Shown: piece after piece, positions 5,143 to 5,900 of the stretch
Layout: each line of letters opens with the position of its first letter
How positions within the stretch are numbered: position 1 is the stretch's first letter
Source of the DNA: DASYQV01 sp036005125
GTDB taxonomy: Bacteria; Acidobacteriota; Vicinamibacteria; Vicinamibacterales; UBA2999
Assembly: GCA_036005125.1 (NCBI GenBank)
Contig: DASYQV010000054.1
Location: 1 to 5,900 of the forward strand
DNA length: 5,900 nucleotides
Direction: 5' to 3'
Made by a program: the position numbers and the translations under genes
Notes under the pieces: generated by a model
The model's database searches: none
What the model saw: the letters and a program-made list of their open reading frames with translations, nothing else
What the model was told of the DNA's origin: nothing

Positions 5143-5900
5143 ATGCTCTCGCCTGCGCGCCGACTGCTCGGCTACGCTGACCGCTACCGCCGCCAATTCA
5201 TTTTCGGCCTCCTGTGCGTCGTCATTTCAACGTTCATCCGGCTGGCCGGGCCCTGGATCCTGAAGTACGCCATCGACGACCTCCATGAGGGCGTCACGAC
5301 GGAGAAGGTTCGCTTTTACGCGCTGGCGATGCTCGGCCTCGCGATGGTGGGCGGGGTCTTCTGGTTCCTCATGCGCCGCATCATCGTCGGCGTCTCGCGC
5401 GACCTCGAGTACGACCTGCGCAACGATTTCTTCGCGCACCTCCAGCGCTTCCCGATGGCGTTCTTTCAGGCGCGCCGTACGGGTGACCTGATGTCCCGCG
5501 CGACGAACGACCTCAGCGCGGTGCGCATGATGATCGGGCCGGCCGTGATGTACACGGCCAATACCACGCTCACCTTCGTCGTAGCGATCCTGCTGATGCT
5601 CTCGATCGACGTGCGGCTGACGCTCATCGCGCTCATCCCGCTGCCATTCGTGACGATCTCGGTCAAATACTTCGGCTCGGCGATCCATCGCCGGTTCGAG
5701 CGCATTCAGGCGCAGCTCTCCGATCTGAGCGCGGTGACGCAGGAGGCCCTCGGAGGCGTTCGCGTCGTCCGCGCGTACGTGCAGGAGGGTTTCGAGCTCG
5801 AGCGGTTCCGTGCGGCCAATCTGGAATATGTGGAGCGGAACAAGGCGCTGATCCGCCTGCAGGGGGCGTTCTACCCGAGCATGGGATTGTTCATGGGGCT
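5143..5900 (+). CDS. ABC exporter, N-terminal transmembrane domain (MdlB/MsbA-like), 3'-truncated by window edge
   Basis: The frame is open for 252 codons to the window edge. It carries the type I ABC exporter membrane domain: hydrophobic segments at about residues 19-36 (with GPWILKYAIDDL just after), 58-77, 133-153 and 157-176. The conserved cytoplasmic stretch FFQARRTGDLMSRATND (107-123), continuing SAVR, precedes TM3, and SAVTQEALGGVRVVRAY (196-212) lies in the later coupling region. The ATP-binding domain (Walker A/B, signature) would lie beyond the edge. Such proteins work as homo- or heterodimers that export lipids, drugs or peptides; the substrate cannot be told. I chose ATG at 5143 because it gives the usual short basic N-terminus (PARRLLGYADRYRRQF) before TM1. 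An in-frame ATG at 5113 and GTG at 5140 are alternatives. It diverges from cstA and shows no functional link to it. Confidence 0.92.
   Translation, partial: MLSPARRLLGYADRYRRQFIFGLLCVVISTFIRLAGPWILKYAIDDLHEGVTTEKVRFYALAMLGLAMVGGVFWFLMRRIIVGVSRDLEYDLRNDFFAHLQRFPMAFFQARRTGDLMSRATNDLSAVRMMIGPAVMYTANTTLTFVVAILLMLSIDVRLTLIALIPLPFVTISVKYFGSAIHRRFERIQAQLSDLSAVTQEALGGVRVVRAYVQEGFELERFRAANLEYVERNKALIRLQGAFYPSMGLFMG

Noticed and set aside
5227..5688. 153-codon minus-strand frame opposite the ABC exporter
   Set aside because: The plus strand carries an unmistakable ABC membrane domain; the antisense product is a charged low-complexity sequence.
1..5900. CRISPR array, tRNA, rRNA, transposase or phage gene
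   Set aside because: No repeat-spacer pattern, tRNA cloverleaf, conserved rRNA segment, transposase motif or integrase motif was seen on either strand.

Overview
The window comes from a high-GC bacterium with a Gram-negative style envelope: one protein has a signal peptide and a beta-barrel-like ending in phenylalanine. Most third codon positions are G or C. The gene content and the style of intergenic palindromes would fit an environmental lineage such as Acidobacteriota (Vicinamibacteria-like), but that assignment is only an inference from general resemblance.

Layout. Positions 1-4863 are read leftwards on the minus strand as a run of closely spaced genes. In transcription order these are: a CstA-family carbon-starvation/peptide or pyruvate transporter (4863-3040); a very small ORF starting 12 nt after cstA (3027, ending in Cys-TGA at 2956, or at 2914 if the TGA is read through); a predicted outer-membrane beta-barrel protein (2891-2064); and a large secreted 'choice-of-anchor B' / LVIVD-type beta-propeller protein with DUF11-like and Kre9-like domains (1994 to beyond position 1, so 3'-truncated here). 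On the plus strand, diverging from cstA, the N-terminal membrane domain of an ABC exporter starts near 5143 and runs off the right edge.

Intergenic regions. The 69-nt gap before the choice-of-anchor gene is almost filled by inverted arrays of a 7-bp unit. These would fold the start codon of that gene into a long hairpin. The 279-nt divergent gap between cstA and the ABC gene holds an 11-bp direct repeat next to cstA, a second (GC-rich) 7-bp tandem repeat, a perfect 21-bp palindrome with a degenerate partial copy, and a TATACT box just ahead of the ABC start.

The most interesting object is the small ORF after cstA. CstA-type transporters are commonly followed by a tiny YbdD/YjiX protein ending in two cysteines. 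Here the corresponding ORF begins like such a protein, is much shorter, and ends in Cys-TGA. Directly downstream lies a strong hairpin (7-bp perfect upper stem, 6-nt loop with G at position 2, loop starting 19 nt after the TGA) that has the geometry of a bacterial selenocysteine insertion element. A Cys-Sec-ending CstA partner is therefore a credible hypothesis, though not proven from this window alone.
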